Below, one piece after another: positions 1 through 5,676 of a stretch of 9,780 nt of DNA. A program made the position numbers and the translations under genes. The notes under the pieces were generated by a model that worked only from the letters and a program-made list of their open reading frames with translations, searched no databases and was not told the DNA's origin. Where the stretch lies: contig JBAYJH010000184.1 of the NCBI GenBank assembly GCA_041665185.1, positions 1 through 9,780 on the forward strand, in the 5' to 3' direction. Source of the DNA: JACRAR01 sp041665185 (GTDB lineage Bacteria; Pseudomonadota; Gammaproteobacteria; Burkholderiales; Rhodocyclaceae). The first letter of the stretch is position 1. Each line of letters begins with the position of its first letter.

Positions 1-1
1 C

Positions 2-784
2 CACTACGGCTTCACTGCGGAACAGGTGGCGGCGGGGCATTTCAACGCCCAGATGTTCAATTCCTTCCTCGACGGCACCAAGTCGGCAATCGAGATGGCG
101 GCGGTCGCCAATGCCACCGGGCTGACACCTGCGCCCCAAGGCCTGCTGTTTCCAGCATGCGGCGTCGATGATCTGGCGCGGGTGTTGCGCCCCGCTGCGG
201 CTGGCGGTCAGTTGCATCATGCCGGCCAGGTGGAAGTGATCTCCAGCCTGGAACGCGACGGCCGCCCGGTTTTCCGCGATCTGCGTTGGGGGGTCTATGT
301 CACTTTTGAGGCATCCGGAGACAGCCAGCGCGACTATGTCGAACGCTGCTTCAAGGAATACGGTCTCATCACCGATCCGTCGGGGCATTACACCGCCATG
401 TACAAGCCCTGCCATTTGATCGGCCTGGAACTCGGCATCAGCGTCGCCAGCGCGGCACTGCGTCGCGAACCGACCGGCTCGCCGTCGGTGTGGCTGGCTG
501 ACGTCGTCGCCACCGCCAAGCGCGATCTGGTTCCCGGCGAAATGCTGGATGGGGAAGGCGGCTACACCGTCTATGGAAAGCTGATGCCGGCGGGCGACTC
601 GCTGGCTTGTGGCGGTCTGCCGATCGGCCTCGCCCACCGCGTGAAGTTGAAGTCCGCGGTCAATCAGGGGGCTCCGGTACGCTGGCAGGACGTCGACATC
701 GACATGACCAGCCAGGCCGTCACCGTGAGGCGGGAGATGGAGCGCTGCTTTAGTTCGGCCGACCAGGCGGGCGCCGACCGCTAA
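2..784 (+). CDS. COG4091-type NAD(P)-dependent oxidoreductase with C-terminal SAF domain (3' part)
   Basis: The gene enters from the left edge already open, so the true start is outside the window; 260 codons are visible before the TAA stop. The GTG at base 26 is internal, because the frame reads on upstream of it. The visible part matches the C-terminal half of the family annotated as predicted homoserine dehydrogenase with SAF domain (COG4091). Its catalytic core runs through an AGHFNAQMFNSFLDGTKS stretch and a YKPCHLIGLELGISVASA stretch. The SAF-like segment follows over roughly the last 100 residues (ATAKRDLVPGEMLDGEGGYT, then LPIGLAHRVKLK). The Rossmann NAD(P)-binding half would lie upstream and cannot be checked. 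Substrate is unknown; the homoserine dehydrogenase label is a family name, not a demonstrated activity. The family assignment is fairly secure, the reaction is not. Confidence 0.8.
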   Translation, partial: HYGFTAEQVAAGHFNAQMFNSFLDGTKSAIEMAAVANATGLTPAPQGLLFPACGVDDLARVLRPAAAGGQLHHAGQVEVISSLERDGRPVFRDLRWGVYVTFEASGDSQRDYVERCFKEYGLITDPSGHYTAMYKPCHLIGLELGISVASAALRREPTGSPSVWLADVVATAKRDLVPGEMLDGEGGYTVYGKLMPAGDSLACGGLPIGLAHRVKLKSAVNQGAPVRWQDVDIDMTSQAVTVRREMERCFSSADQAGADR

Positions 785-785
785 G

Positions 786-848
786 TTTCATGATGCGCGG
801 GCTACGCCCCGAAGGAAGTCCCCTGGTGGGACGCCCCCGATCATGAAA
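786..848. repeat. Structured inverted-repeat element after the oxidoreductase gene
   Basis: A perfect 9-bp inverted repeat (TTTCATGAT at 786-794, ATCATGAAA at 840-848) encloses 45 nt. Inside it are two small hairpins: GGGC-tac-GCCC near 799-809, and GTCCC-ctggt-GGGAC at 818-832. The element starts two bases after the stop codon. It looks like a small palindromic intergenic element or an RNA structure closing the transcript. It has no T-run, so it is not a classical intrinsic terminator. Whether it recurs elsewhere in the genome cannot be seen from here. Confidence 0.5.
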
Positions 849-967
849 GTTAACGGCATTCCCATGGTCCCCCACCCCCGGCCCCCGCCCCGGGGCGGGG
901 GGCTAAGTGTGCTCGCTACGCTCGACTACACCCATGCGCCCTCTTCGGCGTATTTCACGTTAACGGC
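849..967. repeat. 9-bp direct repeats flanking a GC-rich spacer
   Basis: GTTAACGGC occurs at 849-857 and again at 959-967, both just after a TTTCA- or TGAAA-like motif. The 101 bp between them contain a GC-only palindrome and a low-complexity GCTCGCTACGCTCGAC stretch, with no credible ORF. The arrangement could be target-site duplication around a small non-autonomous insert, or part of an interspersed repeat. The repeat is short, so chance is possible. Confidence 0.3.
882..901. other. 20-bp perfect GC palindrome (possible hairpin or cruciform)
   Basis: CCCCCGCCCC is followed immediately by its exact reverse complement GGGGCGGGGG, with no spacer. It lies between two convergent genes (the oxidoreductase and the gamma-carbonic anhydrase homologue), where a bidirectional transcription stop would be expected. 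As RNA it would need to open a few central pairs to form a loop. No T-tract follows on either strand, so terminator function is uncertain. Confidence 0.45.
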
Positions 968-970
968 GTA

Positions 971-1495
971 TCACGTGCTCCGTTTCAGCTGATCGACATA
1001 GAGCTTCCAGCGCGCCACGTATTGTTCCGCGCCAGCCAGCATGTTCTGGACTTCCTGCTCGGTCAATTGGCGTACCGCCCTGGCCGGTGAGCCGAGAATC
1101 AGCGATCCCTCGGGATAACGCTTGCCTTCCGGCACCAGCGCGCCGGCTGCGACCAGGCAGTGCCTGCCGATTACCGCGCGATTGAGGATGATGGCGCCGA
1201 TGCCGATCAGGGAACCGTCGCCGACGGAGCAGCCGTGCAGCACCGCCCGATGACCAACGGTGACGTGCTTGCCCAGGGTGAGGCCGATGCCCGCATCGGT
1301 ATGCAGCACTGCATGGTCCTGCACATTGGTGCCTGCGCCGACGGTGATCCGGTCGTTGTCGCCGCGCAATACCGCGCCGAAAAACACACTGGCGCAGGAT
1401 TCCAGGACGACCGAGCCGAGCAAGGTGGCGTCGTCGGCAACCCAGGTATCGGCGGCGCAGAGGGGCTTTCTGTCGCCCAGTGCGTAAATTGGCAT
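971..1495 (-). CDS. Gamma-carbonic anhydrase family protein (left-handed beta-helix)
   Basis: This is a 174-aa protein of the gamma-class carbonic anhydrase/YrdA family, which forms trimers of left-handed beta-helices built on hexapeptide repeats. Visible marks are the MPIYALGDRKP start, the RGD motif (44-46), NVQD (57-60), and the three histidines that bind metal in this family: His65 (VLH), His82 (VGH) and His87 (LHGC). IGDG- and IGIGA-type hexapeptide turns and an LGSPARAVR closing segment follow. The frame stays open upstream to 1591, but the ATG at 1495 gives the usual family N-terminus and length, so it is preferred; only a weak GGA precedes it. Many such proteins show weak or no carbonic anhydrase activity, so the reaction is not certain. 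The gene diverges from the chemotaxis receptor gene and converges on the SAF oxidoreductase gene. Confidence 0.92.
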   Translation of the reverse strand: MPIYALGDRKPLCAADTWVADDATLLGSVVLESCASVFFGAVLRGDNDRITVGAGTNVQDHAVLHTDAGIGLTLGKHVTVGHRAVLHGCSVGDGSLIGIGAIILNRAVIGRHCLVAAGALVPEGKRYPEGSLILGSPARAVRQLTEQEVQNMLAGAEQYVARWKLYVDQLKRST

Positions 1496-1529
1496 GGCGT
1501 GTTTTCCGGGATGAGGAAGCGGCATCCGG

Positions 1530-1535
1530 ATTTTA
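1530..1535 (-). promoter_or_regulatory. Candidate -10 box for the gamma-carbonic anhydrase gene
   Basis: Read on the minus strand this is TAAAAT, a 5/6 match to TATAAT, giving a leader of about 28 nt. No convincing -35 hexamer lies at the right distance, so the assignment is weak. Confidence 0.25.
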
Positions 1536-1651
1536 CATGGCCCGGAAAAGGGCGTAAGGCCAAGCTCCCGGGAGCGCGCATAAATCCACACTTTACATAA
1601 TGTTTCTGGCCGGCGATAGTAAGTATCTAGAAAGAATCGCGGCGCTATACT

Positions 1652-1659
1652 GCCGATAC
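1652..1659 (+). promoter_or_regulatory. FliA (sigma-28)-like -10 element for the chemotaxis receptor
   Basis: GCCGATAC matches 7 of 8 bases of the flagellar sigma factor -10 consensus GCCGATAA and sits 31 nt before the receptor start codon. The expected -35 (TAAA 15 nt upstream) is poor, reading AGAA at 1633-1636. A TAGAAAGA at 1628-1635 resembles it but is 4-5 nt too far away. A sigma-70-like TATACT (1646-1651) overlaps the same spot by one base. FliA control is common for chemotaxis receptors, which raises the prior. Confidence 0.45.
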
Positions 1660-1679
1660 AATTTCATACAATAGTCGTC

Positions 1680-1685
1680 AGGAGG
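1680..1685 (+). promoter_or_regulatory. Strong Shine-Dalgarno of the chemotaxis receptor
   Basis: A perfect AGGAGG lies five bases before the ATG at 1691. It fixes the start codon and suggests efficient translation, unlike most other genes in the window. Confidence 0.85.
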
Positions 1686-1690
1686 GAGCC

Positions 1691-3487
1691 ATGGGAACTT
1701 TCTGGAAACTTTACAATTGGTCCGAGCGTGAGATCTGGAACACGTTGACCAAGAAGTTGATGAGCTTTCTGTTCCTGTTCTTGCTGGATCTGGCTTACCT
1801 GATGGTCTATTTCGAGCAGCAGCGGAATATTGCCGAGGAACTACAGCGACTCAACATCGGCGCCGAGGCGATGCAGCATATCAACGGCCATCTCGAAGCC
1901 GGATTCACCGTGATGCTGATTCTGACTGCCGTGGCGCTGGTTTGGAACGTTCTCCAGATTCTTTACATGCGCTACCTGATCGTCAGGCCGATCAAGGCCA
2001 TCAGCAGTATCTTCGATGAAATCGCGCGGGGCGAGGGCGATCTTTCCCACGATCTGCCCACCACCACGCACGACGAACTGCGCGGACTGGCAGAGAGCTA
2101 TAACCGTTTCGCCGTCAAGATGCGCCAGATCATCAGCGAGGTGCGCAAGAAGAGCGTCAGGATTGCCCGCGAAGCCGTGGTGGCGAAGAAGAACGTGGTC
2201 GCCACCTCAGCCCGGGCGACACGCCAGGGTGAAATCACCGAAGCGGTGTTTGGTTCGAGCAACGAAGCGACCAAGGCGATCAAGGAGGTATCAGAGTCGA
2301 CCGAGGTGATTTTCCATTCGACAGAATCCAATCTGGTGATCGCCAATGACTCGCTCGACGAAATGCGGAATGTCGTCAGCAAGGTGCAATCGGTCAATCA
2401 GAAGATGCAGAAATTCAACGAAACCGTCAGTGGTCTGGCACAACGCTCCGACAGCGTCGGCAAGATTGCTGCCCTCATCAAGGATATTGCTGGCCAGACC
2501 AACCTCCTGGCGCTGAATGCCGCCATCGAAGCCGCCCGCGCCGGGGAACAAGGCCGGGGATTCGCCGTGGTCGCGGACGAAGTGCGCAAGCTCTCCGAGC
2601 GCGTGCATCTAGCGACGCAGGAAATCAACGACAACATATCGGGGATGAGTTTGCTGGTCACGGACACCCTGGCCGAGAATGAGCTGATCAAGACCGATAT
2701 CAATCAAACCGTGGTGGTGGTGGAACGCTCTTCCGACGAGTTTCAGAAAATGGTGAGCGGATTCGAGCGCACGAAGGACCAATTGAACCAGATCGCTTCG
2801 GCGATGGAGGAACTGACGGCGACCAACGGCCAGATGCACGACGCGGTCACCCTGGTGCACGAGATATCGGCGGAAGTTTCCAGCAGCATGCATACGTCGG
2901 AGACATCGGCGGTAACGCTGGCCACGGCCACCGAGGGTGTGCAGGAACTGGTGTCGCGCTTCAAGATCGGCAACGGCGCCTTCGATTTCAATGTCGAGCA
3001 GTCCCATCACTTCCGCGACTCGATCGTCGAGAAGCTGGCCGAGCTGTCAAAGAGCGGCATCGATATTTGGGACCAGGGCTACAAGCCGATCCCCGGCACC
3101 AATCCGCAAAAATACGAAGTGAGCTACGTCAAGGCTTTCGAGCAGCATATCCAGCCGATTCTCGAGCGCTATCTTGCCGCGCTCAAAGGCGGGGCGTACA
3201 CGCTCATTATCGACAATAAGGGCTATGCGGCGATCCATAACACCAAGGTATCGAAGCCCCTGACCGGTGATTACAGTACCGACTTGATCGGCAACCGCAC
3301 CCGCCGCCTATGGGACGACCCGACCGGGCAGCGCGGCGCGAAGAATACCCAGCCCTTGCTGCTGCAAACTTATGCCCGTGACACTGGCGAAATTCTTTCG
3401 GAATTGAACATGCCGATCGTGATCGGCGGGCGCCATTGGGGAAACATCCGCGTCGGTTGCGATAGCAACGTGTTGATGGAAGAGTGA
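1691..3487 (+). CDS. Methyl-accepting chemotaxis protein with C-terminal cytosolic sensor-like domain
   Basis: A 598-aa chemoreceptor. Two membrane segments (about residues 23-41 and 72-95) enclose only about 30 periplasmic residues, too few for a normal ligand-binding domain. A HAMP domain follows (about 96-150, with VRPI at 98-101 and a DEL at 128-130). Next is the long coiled-coil signalling domain, with the conserved hairpin tip near 266-305 (IAGQTNLLALNAAIEAARAG, then GRGFAVVADEVRKL) that contacts CheA and CheW. Unusually, about 160 further residues follow. They contain a PAS- or Cache-like fold signature at about 501-590 (YTLIIDNKGYAAIHN, RRLWDDPTGQRGAKNTQP, a QTYARDTGE stretch and GRHWGNIRVG). 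This architecture is common in beta- and alphaproteobacterial receptors and implies intracellular sensing; the ligand is unknown. The start is set by AGGAGG. It lies next to the hemerythrin and Crp/Fnr genes, consistent with energy or oxygen taxis, but that link is inferred. Confidence 0.95.
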   Translation: MGTFWKLYNWSEREIWNTLTKKLMSFLFLFLLDLAYLMVYFEQQRNIAEELQRLNIGAEAMQHINGHLEAGFTVMLILTAVALVWNVLQILYMRYLIVRPIKAISSIFDEIARGEGDLSHDLPTTTHDELRGLAESYNRFAVKMRQIISEVRKKSVRIAREAVVAKKNVVATSARATRQGEITEAVFGSSNEATKAIKEVSESTEVIFHSTESNLVIANDSLDEMRNVVSKVQSVNQKMQKFNETVSGLAQRSDSVGKIAALIKDIAGQTNLLALNAAIEAARAGEQGRGFAVVADEVRKLSERVHLATQEINDNISGMSLLVTDTLAENELIKTDINQTVVVVERSSDEFQKMVSGFERTKDQLNQIASAMEELTATNGQMHDAVTLVHEISAEVSSSMHTSETSAVTLATATEGVQELVSRFKIGNGAFDFNVEQSHHFRDSIVEKLAELSKSGIDIWDQGYKPIPGTNPQKYEVSYVKAFEQHIQPILERYLAALKGGAYTLIIDNKGYAAIHNTKVSKPLTGDYSTDLIGNRTRRLWDDPTGQRGAKNTQPLLLQTYARDTGEILSELNMPIVIGGRHWGNIRVGCDSNVLMEE

Positions 3488-3516
3488 CGCGGGTTGGATG
3501 ATGGCCGCGAGGACGG

Positions 3517-3915
3517 TCAATTGCCCTTGATGGCTTCGACCAGGGCTTTATCGGAAACCATGATATGGTTGATCAGCCATTCCCTGAGAAAATTCAGCAG
3601 TGATATCGATAGCGTCGCGGAGCCGGCTTCGAACTCTGATTTGAAGGCGAGAATTTCGCGGACGAAGTCGGCATGCTCAGCCTTATGTTCGACGATGTGG
3701 GCGTAATGGTGGGTCGCCATCAAGCGCTCTTCCCGAGCAAAGTGGGTATTGAAGTAATTGACAAGTTGTTCGAGTATCTTGCCACAGACTTGTCGGCCCT
3801 CGCGCTTGAGCATGGCATCGGTTAATTGATTGACCAGCGCCACCAATTTCATGTGATCGCTGTCGATCTTGTCATGTCCGAGCTTGAATCGATCGTTCCA
3901 TTCCATCAGGTCCAT
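3517..3915 (-). CDS. Bacteriohemerythrin (di-iron O2-binding protein)
   Basis: A 132-aa single-domain hemerythrin. All seven usual di-iron ligands are visible: His21 (DSDH), His58 and Glu62 (HFAREE), His77 and His81 (VEHKAEH), His117 and Asp122 (NHIMVSD). Length and spacing fit a four-helix-bundle bacteriohemerythrin, a soluble protein that binds O2 reversibly for storage, delivery or sensing. The frame extends upstream to 4221, but that part has no hemerythrin character and overlaps the divergent regulator, so ATG 3915 is chosen. The ATG at 3906 (MEWNDRF) is an alternative three codons in. The gene converges on the chemotaxis receptor gene (29 nt gap) and diverges from the Crp/Fnr gene. Oxygen binding is secure from the ligands; the physiological role is not shown. 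Confidence 0.95.
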   Translation of the reverse strand: MDLMEWNDRFKLGHDKIDSDHMKLVALVNQLTDAMLKREGRQVCGKILEQLVNYFNTHFAREERLMATHHYAHIVEHKAEHADFVREILAFKSEFEAGSATLSISLLNFLREWLINHIMVSDKALVEAIKGN

Positions 3916-3964
3916 GGTGGTCTCATTTATCGATTGGTGATATCTTGGATAGTTTAAAGAGTAC

Positions 3965-4033
3965 CACGCCAGCCGTCCGGTTTGGGACGAAGCCGGCGTG
4001 TCGCGTTGTGGCTTCGGGCGGGTTTGGTCCCAA
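3965..4033 (+). promoter_or_regulatory. Foldable leader with two competing structures between hemerythrin and crp genes
   Basis: Structure A pairs CACGCC (3965-3970) with GGCGTG (3995-4000) and CGTCC (3974-3978) with GGACG (3985-3989), leaving a six-base loop. Structure B pairs TTGGGAC (3982-3988) with GTCCCAA (4027-4033) and GAAGCC (3989-3994) with GGCTTC (4010-4015). The two cannot coexist because both use 3985-3989. The region lies upstream of the Crp/Fnr start at 4085 and contains no gene. It may be an RNA switch, an operator or chance; no T-run or start-codon sequestration is evident. Confidence 0.3.
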
Positions 4034-4075
4034 GCAAACGCACAAGGCTGACGCGGTTGGCATTGTATGTCAGGC

Positions 4076-4079
4076 GGAG
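4076..4079 (+). promoter_or_regulatory. Shine-Dalgarno that decides the Crp/Fnr start
   Basis: GGAG within AGGCGGAG lies five bases before the ATG at 4085. The ATG at 4067 in the same frame has no such site, so the shorter protein is chosen. Confidence 0.7.
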
Positions 4080-4084
4080 CTTTC

Positions 4085-4792
4085 ATGACCAAAACCGATC
4101 TCGTGGATTTCGAACTCCTGTCACGATGCAAGCTGTTGGCGGATATCCCCAACGACTTGCTGATTATGCTGCTACAGGCCGGCACTCGCAGACACCTGGA
4201 AGCCAAGGACATCGTTTTCAATCGGGGAGAAACGGGCAGCAGGATCTATTTCATTCTGAATGGCGGCGTAAGAGTCGGTACCTTGTCGCACCAAGGGCAG
4301 GAGATCATTTTCGATGTCCTGGTGACGGGGGATTTCTTCGGCGAGATGTCCTTGTTCGACGATAAACCGCGGACTGGTACGGTGACGACCCTGGTCCCCA
4401 CGACCTTGTTCATGTTGGGGAAAAGTGAATTTCTCGCCGCGCTGGAGAAATGTCCGGCGATTTCCATCCGACTGATACAGGTTCTGGTCGGCCGCTTGCG
4501 GATGATGGATTCCTTCATCGAAGACGTGATCTTCCTGGATGCCGCCGAGCGCATCGCCAAACGCGTCATCGCTCTGGCGCGCTTGTTCGGCCGACCGGGC
4601 GAGCGGGATGAGATCAGGATAGACCTCAAGGTATCACAGCAGGAACTGGCCAATCTGGTTGGCATCACGCGCGAAAGCGTCAACAAGCAATTCCGCGAAT
4701 GGGAGAAGGCAGGGGTCATCGCCATCGACAAGGGCTGCCTGATCCTGGAGCAGCCGAAGTTTTTTGAAGCATTGGCCGCCAAAAGAGAGTAG
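4085..4792 (+). CDS. Crp/Fnr family transcriptional regulator
   Basis: A 235-aa two-domain regulator. The N-terminal cyclic-nucleotide-binding-type beta-barrel spans about residues 12-125, with RGETGSRIYFILNGGVRV (48-65) and the cassette GDFFGEMSLFDDKPRTGTV (82-100). The GE and R-T positions resemble the phosphate-binding cassette of cAMP receptor proteins. A long dimerisation helix follows (about 126-165). The C-terminal winged helix (about 180-225) carries VSQQELANLVGITRESVNKQ, the DNA-recognition helix being TRESVNKQFREWEKAG. There is no N-terminal cysteine cluster, so it is not a classical [4Fe-4S] FNR; cAMP or another nucleotide, or no effector, are all possible. It diverges from the hemerythrin gene across 169 bp, a usual position for a regulator of its neighbour, but the target is inferred. 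It ends 21 bp from the convergent FolE homologue. Confidence 0.93.
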   Translation: MTKTDLVDFELLSRCKLLADIPNDLLIMLLQAGTRRHLEAKDIVFNRGETGSRIYFILNGGVRVGTLSHQGQEIIFDVLVTGDFFGEMSLFDDKPRTGTVTTLVPTTLFMLGKSEFLAALEKCPAISIRLIQVLVGRLRMMDSFIEDVIFLDAAERIAKRVIALARLFGRPGERDEIRIDLKVSQQELANLVGITRESVNKQFREWEKAGVIAIDKGCLILEQPKFFEALAAKRE

Positions 4793-4813
4793 TCGGGGGA
4801 GTAGACCGCCTGC

Positions 4814-5452
4814 TTAAATCGCCCGCCCGCCGATCGCCCGCAAGAATTCGCTGCGCAGCTGGTCGGAGCGTTCGAAGGCGCCGGTGAACGCCTGGGTTAC
4901 CACGCGTTCGTCGCCGCGCCGATCCTCACCCAGCAACAGGCATAGCTGTTCCGCCTCGACCACGCAGGCGGCGCCCTGGGCTTTGCCGTGTTGCATCAGT
5001 GCCTCGGCAATGTCGCGAGTCATCCATTCCTGGTAGGTGAAGCGGTGGCCGATGGCATCGACCAGCCGGGCGATGCGCCCGAAGCCGTGCAGGCGCCCGC
5101 CGGGCAGGTAGGCGACATGCGCCAGACCGCGGAACGGCACCAGATGATGCGGGCACACGCCGTGCACGGCGATGCCGCGGATCACCACCATGTCGGTGCG
5201 GTGATCGTGGAAGCCCTCCCCCAGCGCCTCGGCCGGGTCCAGGTCATAGCCGCCGAGCAGGCGCTTTTGCCACAACTCACGCACCCGCTCGGCGGTTTTC
5301 CCCATGTGCGTCATGTCCGGCGCAATGCCGCAGGCGCGCAATAGAGCGCTGACTGCCTGCTCGAAAGCCGCTGGATCGAAGGAATTCTGGCGCTCGATGC
5401 CGATGCCGGCAGGGGTGGATGGGGCAGGTTGGTGATTGGTGCAATTGGACAT
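4814..5452 (-). CDS. folE: GTP cyclohydrolase I homologue with altered catalytic residues
   Basis: A 212-aa protein of the GTP cyclohydrolase I (FolE) family, which normally converts GTP to 7,8-dihydroneopterin triphosphate for folate or for 7-deazaguanine synthesis. Aligned by eye to E. coli FolE as I recall it, the core from Cys100 to Phe193 needs no gaps at an offset of ten residues. Zinc ligands are kept (Cys100, His103, Cys171; E. coli 110, 113, 181), as are His102 (112), Arg129 (139) and the guanine-binding Gln141-Glu142 (151-152). Catalytic His179 is Gln169, Arg185 is Gly175, Ser135 is Gly125 and Lys136 is Arg126. The C-terminal EFLRAI matches the family. The frame stays open to 5647, but the upstream part looks unlike FolE and enters the AbiE operator, so ATG 5452 is preferred; no clear Shine-Dalgarno precedes it. 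Fold and family are firm, the exact reaction is doubtful. Confidence 0.85.
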   Translation of the reverse strand: MSNCTNHQPAPSTPAGIGIERQNSFDPAAFEQAVSALLRACGIAPDMTHMGKTAERVRELWQKRLLGGYDLDPAEALGEGFHDHRTDMVVIRGIAVHGVCPHHLVPFRGLAHVAYLPGGRLHGFGRIARLVDAIGHRFTYQEWMTRDIAEALMQHGKAQGAACVVEAEQLCLLLGEDRRGDERVVTQAFTGAFERSDQLRSEFLRAIGGRAI

Positions 5453-5482
5453 GGTGGTGTTCTGGAGGCTGCGATGGCGAAA

Positions 5483-5488
5483 ATAATA
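5483..5488 (-). promoter_or_regulatory. Candidate -10 box for the FolE homologue
   Basis: On the minus strand the bases read TATTAT (5/6 to TATAAT) and would give a leader of about 24 nt before the ATG at 5452. No good -35 lies 17 nt upstream, so this is only a suggestion. Confidence 0.25.
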
Positions 5489-5543
5489 CACGCGATGAGG
5501 CAACTCGCGCCGCAAACATTGGAGTGGCCCGACAATATCGACA

Positions 5544-5561
5544 TCGGCGACGATTCGCCGA
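5544..5561. other. Small hairpin in the folE-abiE intergenic region
   Basis: TCGGCGA (5544-5550) and TCGCCGA (5555-5561) form a perfect 7-bp stem with a four-base loop, CGAT. It lacks a T-run. The rest of 5453-5621 shows no credible gene. Confidence 0.3.
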
Positions 5562-5621
5562 AGATGCCAGTTCGTTGAAAGATCCCGCCCATAGCCCACG
5601 GCCAACATGGCTTCGGGCGCC

Positions 5622-5667
5622 GTTCCATACTCTCGGTACTTGTGCATAACTACCGAAACTATGGAAC
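5622..5667. promoter_or_regulatory. 46-bp inverted-repeat operator of the abiE operon
   Basis: GTTCCATACTCTCGGTA (5622-5638) is mirrored by TACCGAAACTATGGAAC (5651-5667) across a 12-nt spacer; 15 of 17 positions are complementary, with perfect outer 8-bp and inner 6-bp blocks. It ends nine bases before the AbiEi start. AbiEi antitoxins are DNA-binding winged-helix proteins, and the Streptococcus agalactiae member is reported to repress its own promoter by binding inverted repeats. Position and symmetry make this the likely autoregulatory site. A weak -10 (CATAAC, 5645-5650) lies in the spacer, so binding would block polymerase. The operator could also affect the divergent FolE homologue. Confidence 0.75.
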
Positions 5668-5676
5668 AATCCCGCC

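Noticed and set aside
3488..3509. CGCGG/CCGCG hairpin between receptor and hemerythrin genes as a terminator
   Set aside because: Only five pairs with a 12-base loop and no T-run.
3930..3950. Possible FNR-type box in the hemerythrin promoter region (TTGGTGATATCTTGG)
   Set aside because: Lacks the TTGAT-N4-ATCAA symmetry; only the central GATATC is palindromic.
3916..4221. In-frame N-terminal extension of the hemerythrin
   Set aside because: It would overlap the divergent Crp/Fnr gene and has no hemerythrin-like sequence; the domain starts at ATG 3915.
5453..5647. In-frame 65-codon N-terminal extension of the FolE homologue (start at 5647)
   Set aside because: It resembles nothing in the FolE family, begins inside the AbiE inverted repeat, and ATG 5452 gives a normal length.
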